64,000 nucleotides of DNA, from NCBI RefSeq assembly GCF_010994095.1, contig NZ_WJYO01000004.1:310001-374000 (forward strand), read 5' to 3'. The position numbers were made by a program, and so were the translations under genes. This DNA comes from Mumia xiangluensis (GTDB lineage Bacteria > Actinomycetota > Actinomycetes > Propionibacteriales > Nocardioidaceae). Below the pieces are notes generated by a model. That model did not search any database and was not told the origin of the DNA. It was given only the letters and a program-made list of their open reading frames with translations. Positions 7,994 through 20,379 of the stretch are shown one piece after another. Position 1 is the stretch's first letter, and every line of letters begins with the position of its first letter.

Positions 7994-8045
7994 CGCGCAG
8001 GGACACGGAAACGGTGGCTCGCGGGCGTACGGCGGTGGCTCGGCG

Positions 8046-9173
8046 TCAGGAGACGCGGTGGGCGCCCTGGGACGGAGCGACGACGAACGTACGGGGGGCC
8101 TTGAAGTCGATCCGGGTGAACGCGTCGGTCACCGCCGCACTCACCGCCTCGACACGGTCGGCCTCCACGAGTGCGATCGCGCTCCCGCCGAACCCGCCGC
8201 CGGTCATCCGGGCACCGAGCGCCCCGTGCTCCAGCGCCGCCTCCACCGTCAGGTCGAGCTCGGGAGCGCTCACCGCGAAGTCGTCGCGCAACGACACGTG
8301 GGACGCCGTCATGAGCTGTCCGAACTGGGTCCAGTCCCGGGCCGCGAGCGCGCGGGTGGCGGAGCGTACGCGCTGGGTCTCGGTGATCACGTGGCGCAGC
8401 CGCGCCTTGAGCTCGGGGTCCTCGACCTTCAGCACTGCGTCGGGCGGTGCGGACGCGAGCGTCTCGAGACCCAGCAGCGTCGCCAGCTCCTCGGTCTGGG
8501 CCCGCCGCTTGCCGTACTCGCCGCCGGCGTGGCTGTGCTTCGCGCGCGTGTCGACCACGAGCAGCGCGAGGCCGTCCTCGACCCAGTGGGCTGGCACCGG
8601 CTTCACCGTCGGAGGCAGTGACGCAGTCTCGATCAGGAGGGCGTGCCCCTCCGACCCGCACATCGACGCGAGCTGGTCCATGGACCCGGTGGGCGCGCCG
8701 GCGTACGCGTTCTCGGCGCGCTGGCACAGCAGCGCCATCTCGACCGGGTCGACGTCCCAGCCCTCGATCCCGGCGAGTGCGACGCCCACGCCGCACTCCA
8801 GCGCGGCCGAGCTCGACAGTCCTGCCCCGAGCGGCACGTCGGACGAGATCACGAGGTCGGCTCCCCGCGTCGTACGGCCTGACTCCGCCAACGACCAGAC
8901 CGCGCCCGCGACGTAGCGCCCCCAGCCCTTGACGTCGCCCGGCGTGGTGTCGGCGCCGAACTCGACCGACCCGTCGCTGATCGACGACCACACCCGCACC
9001 CGCCCGTCGGTTCGCCGGCGCGCCTTGACCGTGGTGTGGAGGTCGATCGCGATCGGCATCGCGGGGCCCCCGACGTAGTCGAGGTGCTCCCCGATCAGGT
9101 TCACGCGTCCGGGGGCGGCCCAGACACCGATCTCACCCTCGGCGAGGGGCTCCGCTGCGGTCATGCCCGACAT
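8046..9173 (-). CDS. galK: Galactokinase
   Basis: ATP-dependent phosphorylation of galactose to galactose-1-phosphate (GHMP kinase family), 375 residues. Signatures present: the galactokinase motif GRVNLIGEHLDYVGG near residue 23, the ATP-binding glycine loop PLGAGLSSSAALE, and the third GHMP motif GARMTGGGFGGSAIAL near the C-terminus. The start could also be the ATG three codons downstream (9164), which has an AAGGA at better spacing. galT and galE are not adjacent, so it seems to stand alone here. It is transcribed divergently from the CNNM-type gene. Confidence 0.93.
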   Translation of the reverse strand: MSGMTAAEPLAEGEIGVWAAPGRVNLIGEHLDYVGGPAMPIAIDLHTTVKARRRTDGRVRVWSSISDGSVEFGADTTPGDVKGWGRYVAGAVWSLAESGRTTRGADLVISSDVPLGAGLSSSAALECGVGVALAGIEGWDVDPVEMALLCQRAENAYAGAPTGSMDQLASMCGSEGHALLIETASLPPTVKPVPAHWVEDGLALLVVDTRAKHSHAGGEYGKRRAQTEELATLLGLETLASAPPDAVLKVEDPELKARLRHVITETQRVRSATRALAARDWTQFGQLMTASHVSLRDDFAVSAPELDLTVEAALEHGALGARMTGGGFGGSAIALVEADRVEAVSAAVTDAFTRIDFKAPRTFVVAPSQGAHRVS

Positions 9174-9193
9174 CCTTGCTCATGGCGTCTCGC

Positions 9194-9199
9194 TACGCT
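9194..9199 (+). promoter_or_regulatory. Leaderless -10 box for CNNM-type gene
   Basis: TACGCT six bases before the GTG at 9206. The box decides the start: the in-frame TTG (9176) and ATG (9182) upstream would lie before the predicted transcription start. Confidence 0.55.
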
Positions 9200-9205
9200 G
9201 GAACG

Positions 9206-11538
<2,333 letters not shown>

Positions 11539-11564
11539 GACTCCACCCGGGGCGCGGCTGGCGC

Positions 11565-11570
11565 TAGGGT
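11565..11570 (+). promoter_or_regulatory. Leaderless -10 box for 2H phosphoesterase gene
   Basis: TAGGGT seven bases before the ATG at 11578. It suggests that the gene is transcribed from its own start as well as by read-through from trpS. Confidence 0.5.
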
Positions 11571-11577
11571 GGGCGCC

Positions 11578-12090
11578 ATGCCCACGATCGGCGTCGCCAT
11601 CCCCGTCCCCGAACCCTGGGGCAGCGAGCTACGCGAGCGCCGGGCGGACTTCGGTGACCCGCAGGCGGCGCTCATCCCGACGCACGTGACACTGCTGCCG
11701 CCGACGGACGTGGCCGAGGCCGACCTCGAGGCGCTCCACAGCAAGCTCGCCGTCGACGCGACCGCGGTGGAGCCGTTCATCATGCGGCTGCGCGGCACGG
11801 GCACGTTCCGGCCCGTGTCGCCGGTGGTCTTCGTCGCGGTCAGCGAAGGCATCTCCAGCACCGAGCTGCTCGCCAAGCACATCCGCGTCGGGCTGATCGA
11901 CGAGAGCCAGCTCGTGTTCCCCTTCCACCCGCACGTGACCGTCGCGCACCACCTGGACGACGCGGCGCTCGACCTTGCGTACGACTCGCTCGCCGACTTC
12001 GCGTGCGAGTTCGAGGTGCGGGCGTTCGCGGTCTACCTGCACGATGACGAGGCGGGCTGGGTCCCGTACCTGGAGTTCCAGCTGGGCTGA
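11578..12090 (+). CDS. 2'-5' RNA ligase / 2H phosphoesterase family protein
   Basis: 170-residue protein of the 2H phosphoesterase superfamily. The two H-x-T/S motifs are HVTLLPP (about residue 37) and HVTVAHH (about residue 121), with the expected spacing. Relatives act on 2',3'-cyclic or 2'-5'-linked phosphodiesters of RNA or nucleotides; the bacterial substrate is usually unknown. ATG at 11578 is chosen over the GTG nine bases upstream because of the TAGGGT box. Its place between trpS and a membrane-protein gene suggests a tRNA-related role, but this is only context. Confidence 0.85.
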   Translation: MPTIGVAIPVPEPWGSELRERRADFGDPQAALIPTHVTLLPPTDVAEADLEALHSKLAVDATAVEPFIMRLRGTGTFRPVSPVVFVAVSEGISSTELLAKHIRVGLIDESQLVFPFHPHVTVAHHLDDAALDLAYDSLADFACEFEVRAFAVYLHDDEAGWVPYLEFQLG

Positions 12091-12121
12091 CGCCGAGCGC
12101 ACACGGGGGAGCGGGGGATCG

Positions 12122-13204
12122 ATGATCGGTCGCGCCAAGGCCGCGTTCGCCGCGCTGCGTCGCCGCAGCACGTTCGTCGACCACGTCGTCCGGACGATCC
12201 AGCACTTCGGTGCCGTGCGCGGCAGCATCCTCGCCGGCGGCATCACGTACTTCGGGTTCCTGTCGATCTTCCCGATCCTCGCCCTGGCCTTCTTCGTCGT
12301 CGGCTACATCTCCGAGTACTTCCCGAACGCCGACGACGCGCTCGAGACGGCGATCAGCCAGATCCTCCCGGGCATCGTCACGACGGAGGACCCCCCGCCG
12401 GCCGGTCAGATCTCGTTCGACCAGATCGCGGCCACCCGCAACATCGCCGGCGTGATCGGTGCCCTCGGTGTCCTCTACACCGGGCTCGGGTTCGTCTCGA
12501 ACCTGCGGTCCTCCCTCGAGGTGGCGTTCGGCGTGTCGAAGCAGCGTGCGTACGGGTTCGTGCCCGGCAAGCTGCGCGACCTCGCGACGCTGGCGCTCGT
12601 CGGCCTGATGATCCTGCTGTCGGTCGGCATCTCGAGCGCCGTCACCCAGAACGCGAGCACGCTCCTGGACACGATCGGCATCAGGAGCAGCACCGCAGCG
12701 GTGGCCGTGGGCGTCCTGAGCGTCCTTCTCGGGATCGCGTCGAGCACCGTCCTGTTCTTCGTGATCTACAAGCTCCTCCCGCACACCGACGTGCCTGCAC
12801 GGGCGATGTGGTCCGGCGCGCTGCTCGCGGCGATCGGCTTCGAGATCATCAAGCAGCTCGCGGCGTTCCTCCTGGGGGCCGCCGCCGGTGGTGCGCTCGC
12901 GTCGCTCGCTCTGTCGGTGACGCTGCTGGTCTGGATCTACTACTTCGCGCAGCTGACGGTCTACGGAGCGAGCTGGTCGGTGATGGCGCCGGCGTCGCGG
13001 CGGCGGCCGACCGCCGTCGTACCCCGTGTGGTGCCCGTCGTCGGCGGGAGCGCTGCCTCGCCGCTGGGACTGCCCGCGGTCCCTGCGCTCGAGACGCAGC
13101 GCGACGAGGCGGTCACGACGTCGCGCGTCCTCCTCCTGCTCGGCGGCGCGGCGCTCGGGGCCTGGGCATGGGGGCGGCACGGACGGCAGAAGGACGAATC
13201 ATGA
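12122..13204 (+). CDS. YihY/BrkB-family inner-membrane protein
   Basis: 360-residue polytopic protein of the YihY/virulence factor BrkB family, with about six membrane helices between residues 35 and 290. Conserved positions include GGITYFGFLSIFPILAL, GLGFVSNLRSSLEVAF, and the C-terminal helix LSVTLLVWIYYFAQLTVYGASW. The start at 12122 has a GGGGGA site; the frame is open further upstream but overlaps the previous gene without homology. The stop overlaps the next gene's ATG (ATGA). The biochemical role of the family is unsettled. It is often called ribonuclease BN, which is a misassignment. Confidence 0.87.
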   Translation: MIGRAKAAFAALRRRSTFVDHVVRTIQHFGAVRGSILAGGITYFGFLSIFPILALAFFVVGYISEYFPNADDALETAISQILPGIVTTEDPPPAGQISFDQIAATRNIAGVIGALGVLYTGLGFVSNLRSSLEVAFGVSKQRAYGFVPGKLRDLATLALVGLMILLSVGISSAVTQNASTLLDTIGIRSSTAAVAVGVLSVLLGIASSTVLFFVIYKLLPHTDVPARAMWSGALLAAIGFEIIKQLAAFLLGAAAGGALASLALSVTLLVWIYYFAQLTVYGASWSVMAPASRRRPTAVVPRVVPVVGGSAASPLGLPAVPALETQRDEAVTTSRVLLLLGGAALGAWAWGRHGRQKDES

Positions 13205-14160
13205 CGGTGCGGCTGCCAGAGCACGAGGATCTCGAGGCCGCGTACACGCTGCTGCGGCCGTTGGTCCGTCGTACGCCCGTGATGGAGGTGGCGGGCGGCG
13301 ACCTCGGCGTCCCCGGACGTGTCCTGCTGAAGCTGGAGCTGATGCAGCACACCGGCTCGTTCAAGGCGCGCGGCGCTCTCCACACGGTCCTGCGCATGCC
13401 CGAGGGCACGACCGGCGCGGTGGCGGCGTCGGGCGGCAACCACGGGGCCGCGGTGGCGTGGGCCTGCGGGATCGCCGGGATCGCGGCCGACATCTTCGTC
13501 CCCGCCACCTCGCCGGCAGAGAAGGTGCGCAGGATCGAGGCGTACGGCGGGACGGCACACGTCGTCGACGGCTACTACTCCGCCGCGTACGACGCCTCCC
13601 GCCGGTGGTCGGAGGGGCGCGACGTGGTCGCGGTGCACGCCTACGACGCCGCGTCGATCGTGGCTGGAGCGGCGGGTGTCGGGATCGAGGTCGGCGACCA
13701 GGCGCCGTTCGCCCGCCGGGTGCTGGTTCCCTGCGGTGGCGGCGGACTCTACAGCGGCACCGCGCTCGCGCTGCGCGAGCGGATCCAGGTCGTTCCCGTC
13801 GAGCCGGAGCGGTGTCCGTCGCTGGCGGCCGCGGTGGAGGCCGGTGGACCCGTCGACGTCGACGTGTCCGGGGTGGCGGCGGACTCGCTGGGAGCGGCGC
13901 GGATCGGCGAGCACGCCTACGCCGTCGCTGGCGCGCTGGGTGCGGCGCCGCTGCTCGTGAGCGACGACCAGATCCTCGCGGCGCGACGGTTGCTGTGGGA
14001 GGAGTGTCGTGTGCTCGCCGAGCCCGGGGGAGTCACGGCGCTCGCCGCCGTGATGTCGGGCGCAGCCGACGTCCGCGACGGTGAGACGGTGGTCGTGGTG
14101 GTGTCGGGCGCGAACCACCCGACGATCCCGGAGGACGTCGTCGCCCCCGTCTCCCGGTGA
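13201..14160 (+). CDS. PLP-dependent threonine/serine dehydratase
   Basis: Fold-type II pyridoxal-phosphate enzyme of 319 residues. The Schiff-base lysine sits in GSFKARGAL, the substrate-binding segment is AASGGNHGAAVAWA, and the phosphate-binding glycine loop is CGGGGLYSG. There is no C-terminal ACT-like regulatory domain, so it resembles catabolic threonine dehydratase or serine/threo-hydroxyaspartate dehydratases rather than biosynthetic IlvA. It starts with ATGA overlapping the BrkB-type gene's stop, so it is in the same unit. The precise substrate is uncertain. Confidence 0.85.
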   Translation: MTVRLPEHEDLEAAYTLLRPLVRRTPVMEVAGGDLGVPGRVLLKLELMQHTGSFKARGALHTVLRMPEGTTGAVAASGGNHGAAVAWACGIAGIAADIFVPATSPAEKVRRIEAYGGTAHVVDGYYSAAYDASRRWSEGRDVVAVHAYDAASIVAGAAGVGIEVGDQAPFARRVLVPCGGGGLYSGTALALRERIQVVPVEPERCPSLAAAVEAGGPVDVDVSGVAADSLGAARIGEHAYAVAGALGAAPLLVSDDQILAARRLLWEECRVLAEPGGVTALAAVMSGAADVRDGETVVVVVSGANHPTIPEDVVAPVSR

Positions 14161-14162
14161 GC

Positions 14163-15143
14163 TCAGTCGACCAGGTCGACGTCGACGCCGAGCGCGTCGG
14201 CCGCGAGCCCGCGCAGATGGTCGACGAGCACGTCGCGGAACGTCCGCGAGGCCAGCGGCAGCGCCTGCGTACGCCGGTGGGCGAGGGCGATGGTCCGGGT
14301 GAGCTCGGGCTCCCCGATCGGGGTCGCGCGCAGCGACGGCCGCGACGCGAGCACCATGCTCGGCACCACGGCATGCCCGAGACCTGCCTCCACGAACCGC
14401 AGGACAGCGTTCATCTCGCCGCCCTCGATCGCCACGGTCGGCTCGAAGCCCGCGTCGAGGCACGCGTTCATCGTGGTGTCACGCAGGTCGTACCCCTCTC
14501 GGAACATCACCAGCGGCACGTTCTCGAGGTCGCGGACGGCGAGCGGGCCGTCGCCGAGGCCGGGCCCGCTGACCGGGCTCGCGGTGCTGGACGCGCTCGC
14601 GGGGCTCGCGGTGGTCGACGCGCTCGCGGGGCTCGCGACGACAAGCCGCTCGCGCAGCAGCGGCCTCGCGACGAGATCAGGGTCGTCGCTGCGCAGCGGC
14701 ACGATCACCAGGGCGAGATCGAGGTCACCGCGGCCCAGGGCGCGGGTGAGCGTGCGGGACCCACCCTCGGTGACCTCGAGCTCGATGCCGGGATAGGCCT
14801 CGCGGAACGCGATCAGCGCGTCCGCCATGAGGCCGTCCCACATCGACGGCGTCGCGCCGACCCGTACGCGCCCGCGCTGCAGACCCGCGACCTCGCGCAC
14901 CGCGCGCAGACCCTCGTCGACCTCGATGAGGATCTCCTGGGCGTGGGGGAGGAGCGCCTCGCCGGCCGGTGTCAGGCGTACGTCGCCGCGCTCGCGCTCG
15001 AACAGCGCGGTGCCGAGCGAGTTCTCGAGGACCCGGATCTGCTTCGACAGGCTCGGTTGTGAGACGCCGCAGTCCTCGGCGGCCTGGGTGAAGTGCCGTG
15101 TGCGCGCGACGGCGACGAAGTAGGCGAGCTGCTGGATCTGCAC
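14163..15143 (-). CDS. LysR-family regulator divergent from sdhCAB
   Basis: 326-residue LysR-type regulator. The N-terminal winged helix (residues 1-60) includes TRHFTQAAEDCGVSQPSLSKQIRVLE; the effector domain follows from about residue 90 (VRVGATPSMWDGLM). The GTG start at 15143 is set by the family N-terminus. Residues about 170-190 are an extra Ala/Ser/Pro/Thr-rich insert encoded by a 27-base tandem repeat, placed in the effector domain where relatives have a short loop. Its position back-to-back with sdhC, with a T-N11-A-type dyad between, makes it the likely regulator of succinate dehydrogenase and itself. The effector is unknown. Confidence 0.9.
   Translation of the reverse strand: MQIQQLAYFVAVARTRHFTQAAEDCGVSQPSLSKQIRVLENSLGTALFERERGDVRLTPAGEALLPHAQEILIEVDEGLRAVREVAGLQRGRVRVGATPSMWDGLMADALIAFREAYPGIELEVTEGGSRTLTRALGRGDLDLALVIVPLRSDDPDLVARPLLRERLVVASPASASTTASPASASSTASPVSGPGLGDGPLAVRDLENVPLVMFREGYDLRDTTMNACLDAGFEPTVAIEGGEMNAVLRFVEAGLGHAVVPSMVLASRPSLRATPIGEPELTRTIALAHRRTQALPLASRTFRDVLVDHLRGLAADALGVDVDLVD
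14574..14640. repeat. 27-base tandem repeat inside LysR gene
   Basis: Units at 14574-14600 and 14601-14627, then a partial unit to 14640 (core GCTCGCGG, GACGCGCTCGC). The repeat is in frame and adds nine-residue blocks of the form ASPASASxT to the effector domain. Copy number may vary between strains. Confidence 0.8.
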
Positions 15144-15178
15144 GATTTCCAGTGTGCCATGCCCAACGGCTATGAAAG

Positions 15179-15197
15179 TAAGCCTCAGTATGACTTA
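15179..15197. promoter_or_regulatory. LysR-type box between regulator and sdhC
   Basis: TAAG-N11-CTTA, a dyad with exactly the T-N11-A architecture used by LysR proteins, in the 88-base divergent region and about 20 bases upstream of the sdhC -10 box. It is the probable binding site of the adjacent regulator. Confidence 0.6.
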
Positions 15198-15219
15198 GCG
15201 CAACCTCACTGCACCGGCC

Positions 15220-15225
15220 TATCGT
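15220..15225 (+). promoter_or_regulatory. Leaderless -10 box for sdhCAB
   Basis: TATCGT six bases before the GTG at 15232, with no ribosome site between. Confidence 0.55.
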
Positions 15226-15231
15226 GACGGG

Positions 15232-15948
15232 GTGGCGACAACTCAGATGACCAAGCGGGTGGGCGCGCGTCGTTCCACCGTTGCGCTCAAGGCGCTCATG
15301 GCGGTCAGCGGCCTCATCATGGTCGGCTACCTGCTGCTTCACATGTACGGCAACCTCAAGGTCTTCAGCGGCCAGGTCGCCTTCGACGAGTACTCGCACC
15401 ACCTGCGGACCATCGGTGAGCCGCTGCTCCCGGAGTCGGGCCTGCTCTGGATCATCCGCGTGGTGCTGCTGGCGGCGATCATCGCCCACGTCTACTCCGC
15501 CGTGGTGCTGACGGTCCGCGACCGGAAGGCGACCCGCACCGGATCGGGCCCGCGCTACAAGTCGAAGCAGAACAAGCGCGGTTTCCAGCGCAGCTACGCG
15601 TCGTTCACGCTGCGGTGGGGCGGCGTCATCATCTTCCTCTTCATCATCTTCCACCTGCTGAACCTCACGACGAACGACATCGCCCCCGGCGGTGCGTCGG
15701 CGAGCCCGTACGAGCGGGTGCTCAACACGTTCGGCGAGTGGTACATGGTGCTCGTCTACACGATCGCGCTGCTGGCCGTGGGGTTCCACCTGCGTCACGG
15801 CGTCTGGGCCGCGGGCATGACCCTCGGCGCCAACACGAGCGTGAAGGCTCGTCGCAACCTCAACGTCCTCGCGTACGCGCTCTCGGGAATCATCACGATC
15901 GGCTTCCTGATCCCGCCGTACGCCATTCTCTTCGGATGGGTGGGCTGA
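15232..15948 (+). CDS. sdhC: Succinate dehydrogenase cytochrome b subunit
   Basis: Haem-bearing membrane anchor of succinate:quinone oxidoreductase, 238 residues with about five membrane helices, of the single-anchor cytochrome b558 type (no separate SdhD follows). Candidate haem-ligating histidines lie in the helices: [34 protein letters not shown] and [11 protein letters not shown]. The GTG start is set by the leaderless TATCGT box. It is followed after four bases by sdhA. This arrangement resembles the Sdh1-type enzymes of mycobacteria. Confidence 0.93.
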   Translation: MATTQMTKRVGARRSTVALKALMAVSGLIMVGYLLLHMYGNLKVFSGQVAFDEYSHHLRTIGEPLLPESGLLWIIRVVLLAAIIAHVYSAVVLTVRDRKATRTGSGPRYKSKQNKRGFQRSYASFTLRWGGVIIFLFIIFHLLNLTTNDIAPGGASASPYERVLNTFGEWYMVLVYTIALLAVGFHLRHGVWAAGMTLGANTSVKARRNLNVLAYALSGIITIGFLIPPYAILFGWVG

Positions 15949-15952
15949 CCCC

Positions 15953-17922
<1,970 letters not shown>

Positions 17923-17926
<4 letters not shown>

Positions 17927-18669
17927 AGATCACCGTTCGTGTGTGGCGTCAGGCCAACCCGTCCGACGAGGGCAAGATGGTCGGCTACGACCTGGACGAC
18001 GTGTCGGAGCACATGTCGTTCCTCGAGATGCTCGACGTGCTCAACGAGCGCCTCACGCTCGAGGGCGAGGAGCCGATCGCGTTCGACAGCGACTGTCGCG
18101 AGGGCATCTGCGGCATGTGCGGCCTGGTCATCAACGGCCTCGCGCACGGCCCGGAGCGTACGACCACGTGCCAGCTGCACATGCGCTCCTTCAAGGACGG
18201 GGACGTCATCGACATCGAGCCCTGGCGCTCGTCGAGCTTCCCGGTCGTGAAGGACCTCGTGGTCGACCGCGGCGCGTTCGACCGCATCATCCAGGCGGGC
18301 GGCTACATCAGCGCGCCGACCGGGTCGGCCCCCGAGGCGAACAACCTCCCGGTGCCGAAGGAGAACGCCGACCACGCGTTCGAGGCGGCGACCTGCATCG
18401 GCTGTGGCGCCTGCGTGGCAGCGTGCCCCAACGGCTCGGCGATGCTCTTCACCGCTGCCAAGATCACCCACCTCGGACTGCTCCCGCAGGGGCAGCCCGA
18501 GCGTGCGTCGCGCGTGCTCGGCATGGTCGAGCAGCACGATCACGAGGGCTTCGGCAACTGCACCAACATCGGTGAGTGCACGGCGGCCTGCCCCAAGGGC
18601 ATCCCGCTCGACACGATCTCGCGGCTCAACCGCGACCTGCTCGGTGCGCTCGCCAAGGGCAAGGCCTGA
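17923..18669 (+). CDS. sdhB: Succinate dehydrogenase iron-sulfur subunit
   Basis: Electron-transfer subunit with three Fe-S clusters, 248 residues. The [2Fe-2S] ligands are in [10 protein letters not shown] plus a downstream Cys (TTTCQLH). The two C-terminal clusters are in [15 protein letters not shown] and [15 protein letters not shown]. The start is GTG at 17923, overlapping the sdhA stop (GTGA); homology begins exactly there (KITVRVWRQ). Last gene of the unit, followed by a hairpin terminator. Confidence 0.96.
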
Positions 18670-18677
18670 CGCAGTCC

Positions 18678-18724
18678 GTACGACGGCCCCGTACCGGTAC
18701 GCCGGTGCGGGGCCGTCGTCGTAC
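18678..18724 (+). terminator. Terminator of sdhCAB
   Basis: Stem ACGACGGCCCCG (18680-18691) with CGGGGCCGTCGT (18708-18719) and a 16-base loop that itself contains a short dyad (TACCGGTA), nine bases past the sdhB stop. Confidence 0.75.
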
Positions 18725-18756
18725 GCGTTCGTGTCACCCCGCCGCAGTCGCGCGTC

Positions 18757-18839
18757 GCGGTGAGTGTGGTCCCACGCGGCAACCCCCGCGGTGAGTGTGG
18801 TCCCACGCGCACCCCGGCCGGTGGGACCAGGGTCACCGC
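18757..18839. repeat. Hairpin with duplicated left arm upstream of M20 gene
   Basis: A 22-base word containing GCGGTGAGTGTGGTCCCACG occurs twice in direct orientation, at 18757-18778 and 18788-18809 (31-base period). The second copy pairs with 18821-18839: GCGGTGA with TCACCGC and TGGTCCCAC with GTGGGACCA, separated by a symmetric 3-base bulge. The gap between sdhB and the amidohydrolase holds this element, a short GCGGTGCGG run, and the -10 box. Confidence 0.7.
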
Positions 18840-18935
18840 CGAGCGGGACGGGCGGTGCGGTGCGGGCGGTGCGGGCGGTGCGCGCGTACGCGTCTCGCTC
18901 GCTGTCACCCGCACGGCGTGCCCGAGGGCTCGCGT

Positions 18936-18941
18936 TAGCCT
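18936..18941 (+). promoter_or_regulatory. Leaderless -10 box for M20 amidohydrolase
   Basis: TAGCCT six bases before the ATG at 18948. Confidence 0.55.
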
Positions 18942-18947
18942 GGGGGC

Positions 18948-20126
18948 ATGGCCACGCCCTCCGACCTCGTCGACGCCGTCGACGCTCTCGTCCCTGATCT
19001 GCTCGAGGTACGCCGTGACCTGCACGCGCACCCCGAGCTGTCCTGGGAGGAGCAGCGGACGACCGAGGTCGTCGCGCGGTGGCTCGACAAGTTCGGCATC
19101 GCGGCCACCCGGCTCGACCCGACGGGACTCGTCGCCGAGGTGGGCGATGCGGAGGGTCCGGTGATCGCGCTGCGGGCCGACCTCGACGCGCTGCCCATCG
19201 CCGACCGTACGTCCGACCCGTGGCGCTCGACCGTCCCCGGCGTCGCCCACGCCTGCGGGCACGACGTCCACACCACGGTGCTGCTCGGTGCGGCCGGGGC
19301 GCTGGCCCGCTGCGCCCGCGAGGGCAGCCTGCCGGTGCGGGTCCGCCTGGTCTTCCAGCCCGCCGAGGAGGTCATGCCGGGCGGGGCGCTGGCCGTGCTC
19401 GCCGCCGGCTCGCTGTCCGGGGTCTCGCGTGCGTTCGCCCTGCACTGCGACCCCTCGCTCGACGTGGGGCTGGTCGGGCTCCGCGAGGGCTCGATCACCG
19501 GCGCCGCCGACCGCGTCCGCGTCCAGCTGTCCGGGCGCGGCGGCCACACCTCGCGCCCGCACCTGACCCAGGACCTGACCTTCGCGCTCGCGACGCTCTG
19601 CACGCAGCTCCCGGCGGCGCTGTCGCGGCGTCTCGACCCTCGCGCCGGCGCGAGCCTGGTCTGGGGGAGCATCAACGCCGGCAGCGCACCCAACGTCATT
19701 CCTGCGTCCGGCGAGGCCACCGGCACGCTGCGCATGCTCGACGCGACGGCGTGGCACGAGGCCGAGCACCTCGTCCGCGCGCTCGTGCGCGAGATCGTCG
19801 CCCCGTACGGCGTCGACGCCGAGGTCACCTACACCCAGGGAGTGCCCCCGGTGGTCAACGACGTCGAGTCGACCGAGATCCTCCGGGACGCGGTCGCCGT
19901 CGCGCTCGGGCCGAGTGCCGTCACCACGACCAGCCAGAGCCTCGGTGGCGAGGACTTCGCGTGGTTCGTGGAGTCCGTGCCCGGCTCGATGGGGCGACTG
20001 GGGACGCGTACGCCCGGCGGACCGACGTACGACCTGCACCAGGGCAACCTGCGCGTCGACGAACGCGCGATCGCGATCGGTGCCAAGGTCCTCGCGATGG
20101 CAGCGCTGGCGAGCGCTCCAGGCTGA
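18948..20126 (+). CDS. M20-family amidohydrolase (N-acyl amino acid deacylase type)
   Basis: Metal-dependent amidohydrolase/peptidase of 392 residues. Metal-binding motifs: VIALRADLDALPI, HACGHDVHTTVLLGAA, QPAEEVMPGG, and the C-terminal LGGEDFAWF. The lid/dimerisation domain spans about residues 180-290 (GRGGHTSRPH). Relatives release fatty acyl, aryl or aminobenzoyl groups from amino acids. From memory, the mycobacterial homologues AmiA1/AmiB1 lie in the same neighbourhood as deoD-pmmB. Substrate is not determined. A TAGCCT box six bases before the ATG supports the start. Confidence 0.87.
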   Translation: MATPSDLVDAVDALVPDLLEVRRDLHAHPELSWEEQRTTEVVARWLDKFGIAATRLDPTGLVAEVGDAEGPVIALRADLDALPIADRTSDPWRSTVPGVAHACGHDVHTTVLLGAAGALARCAREGSLPVRVRLVFQPAEEVMPGGALAVLAAGSLSGVSRAFALHCDPSLDVGLVGLREGSITGAADRVRVQLSGRGGHTSRPHLTQDLTFALATLCTQLPAALSRRLDPRAGASLVWGSINAGSAPNVIPASGEATGTLRMLDATAWHEAEHLVRALVREIVAPYGVDAEVTYTQGVPPVVNDVESTEILRDAVAVALGPSAVTTTSQSLGGEDFAWFVESVPGSMGRLGTRTPGGPTYDLHQGNLRVDERAIAIGAKVLAMAALASAPG

Positions 20127-20163
20127 GCCTGGAGGAGCCGCACCCGGGATCGGGCCGCACAGC

Positions 20164-20175
20164 AACATCAATGTT
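20164..20175. promoter_or_regulatory. AT-rich palindrome upstream of nucleoside uptake genes
   Basis: Perfect dyad AACAT-CA-ATGTT in the 253-base gap before the BMP gene. A possible -10 (TATGGT, 20317-20322) follows further down, with a leader of about 50 bases and a GAGGAG ribosome site. The dyad may bind the repressor of the nucleoside unit; its position well upstream of the -10 could also indicate an activator. Nothing else in the gap is recognised. Confidence 0.35.
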
Positions 20176-20379
20176 CGACGGTGTGACGCTGTCCGTATTG
20201 GCGGCATCTTCCCAGCGCACGCCGCCGCACGGAGGGTGCGACGGAACGGGGTAACAAGTAAGTATCGGCTCCTGCCATCACACCGTCTCAGTGCCTCGTT
20301 TCAGCGCGTGCAGGGTTATGGTTCAAAAATCCGCCGGGGCTGGCCCGGCATGGATGCGATTCATGACTGAGGAGTCCCC

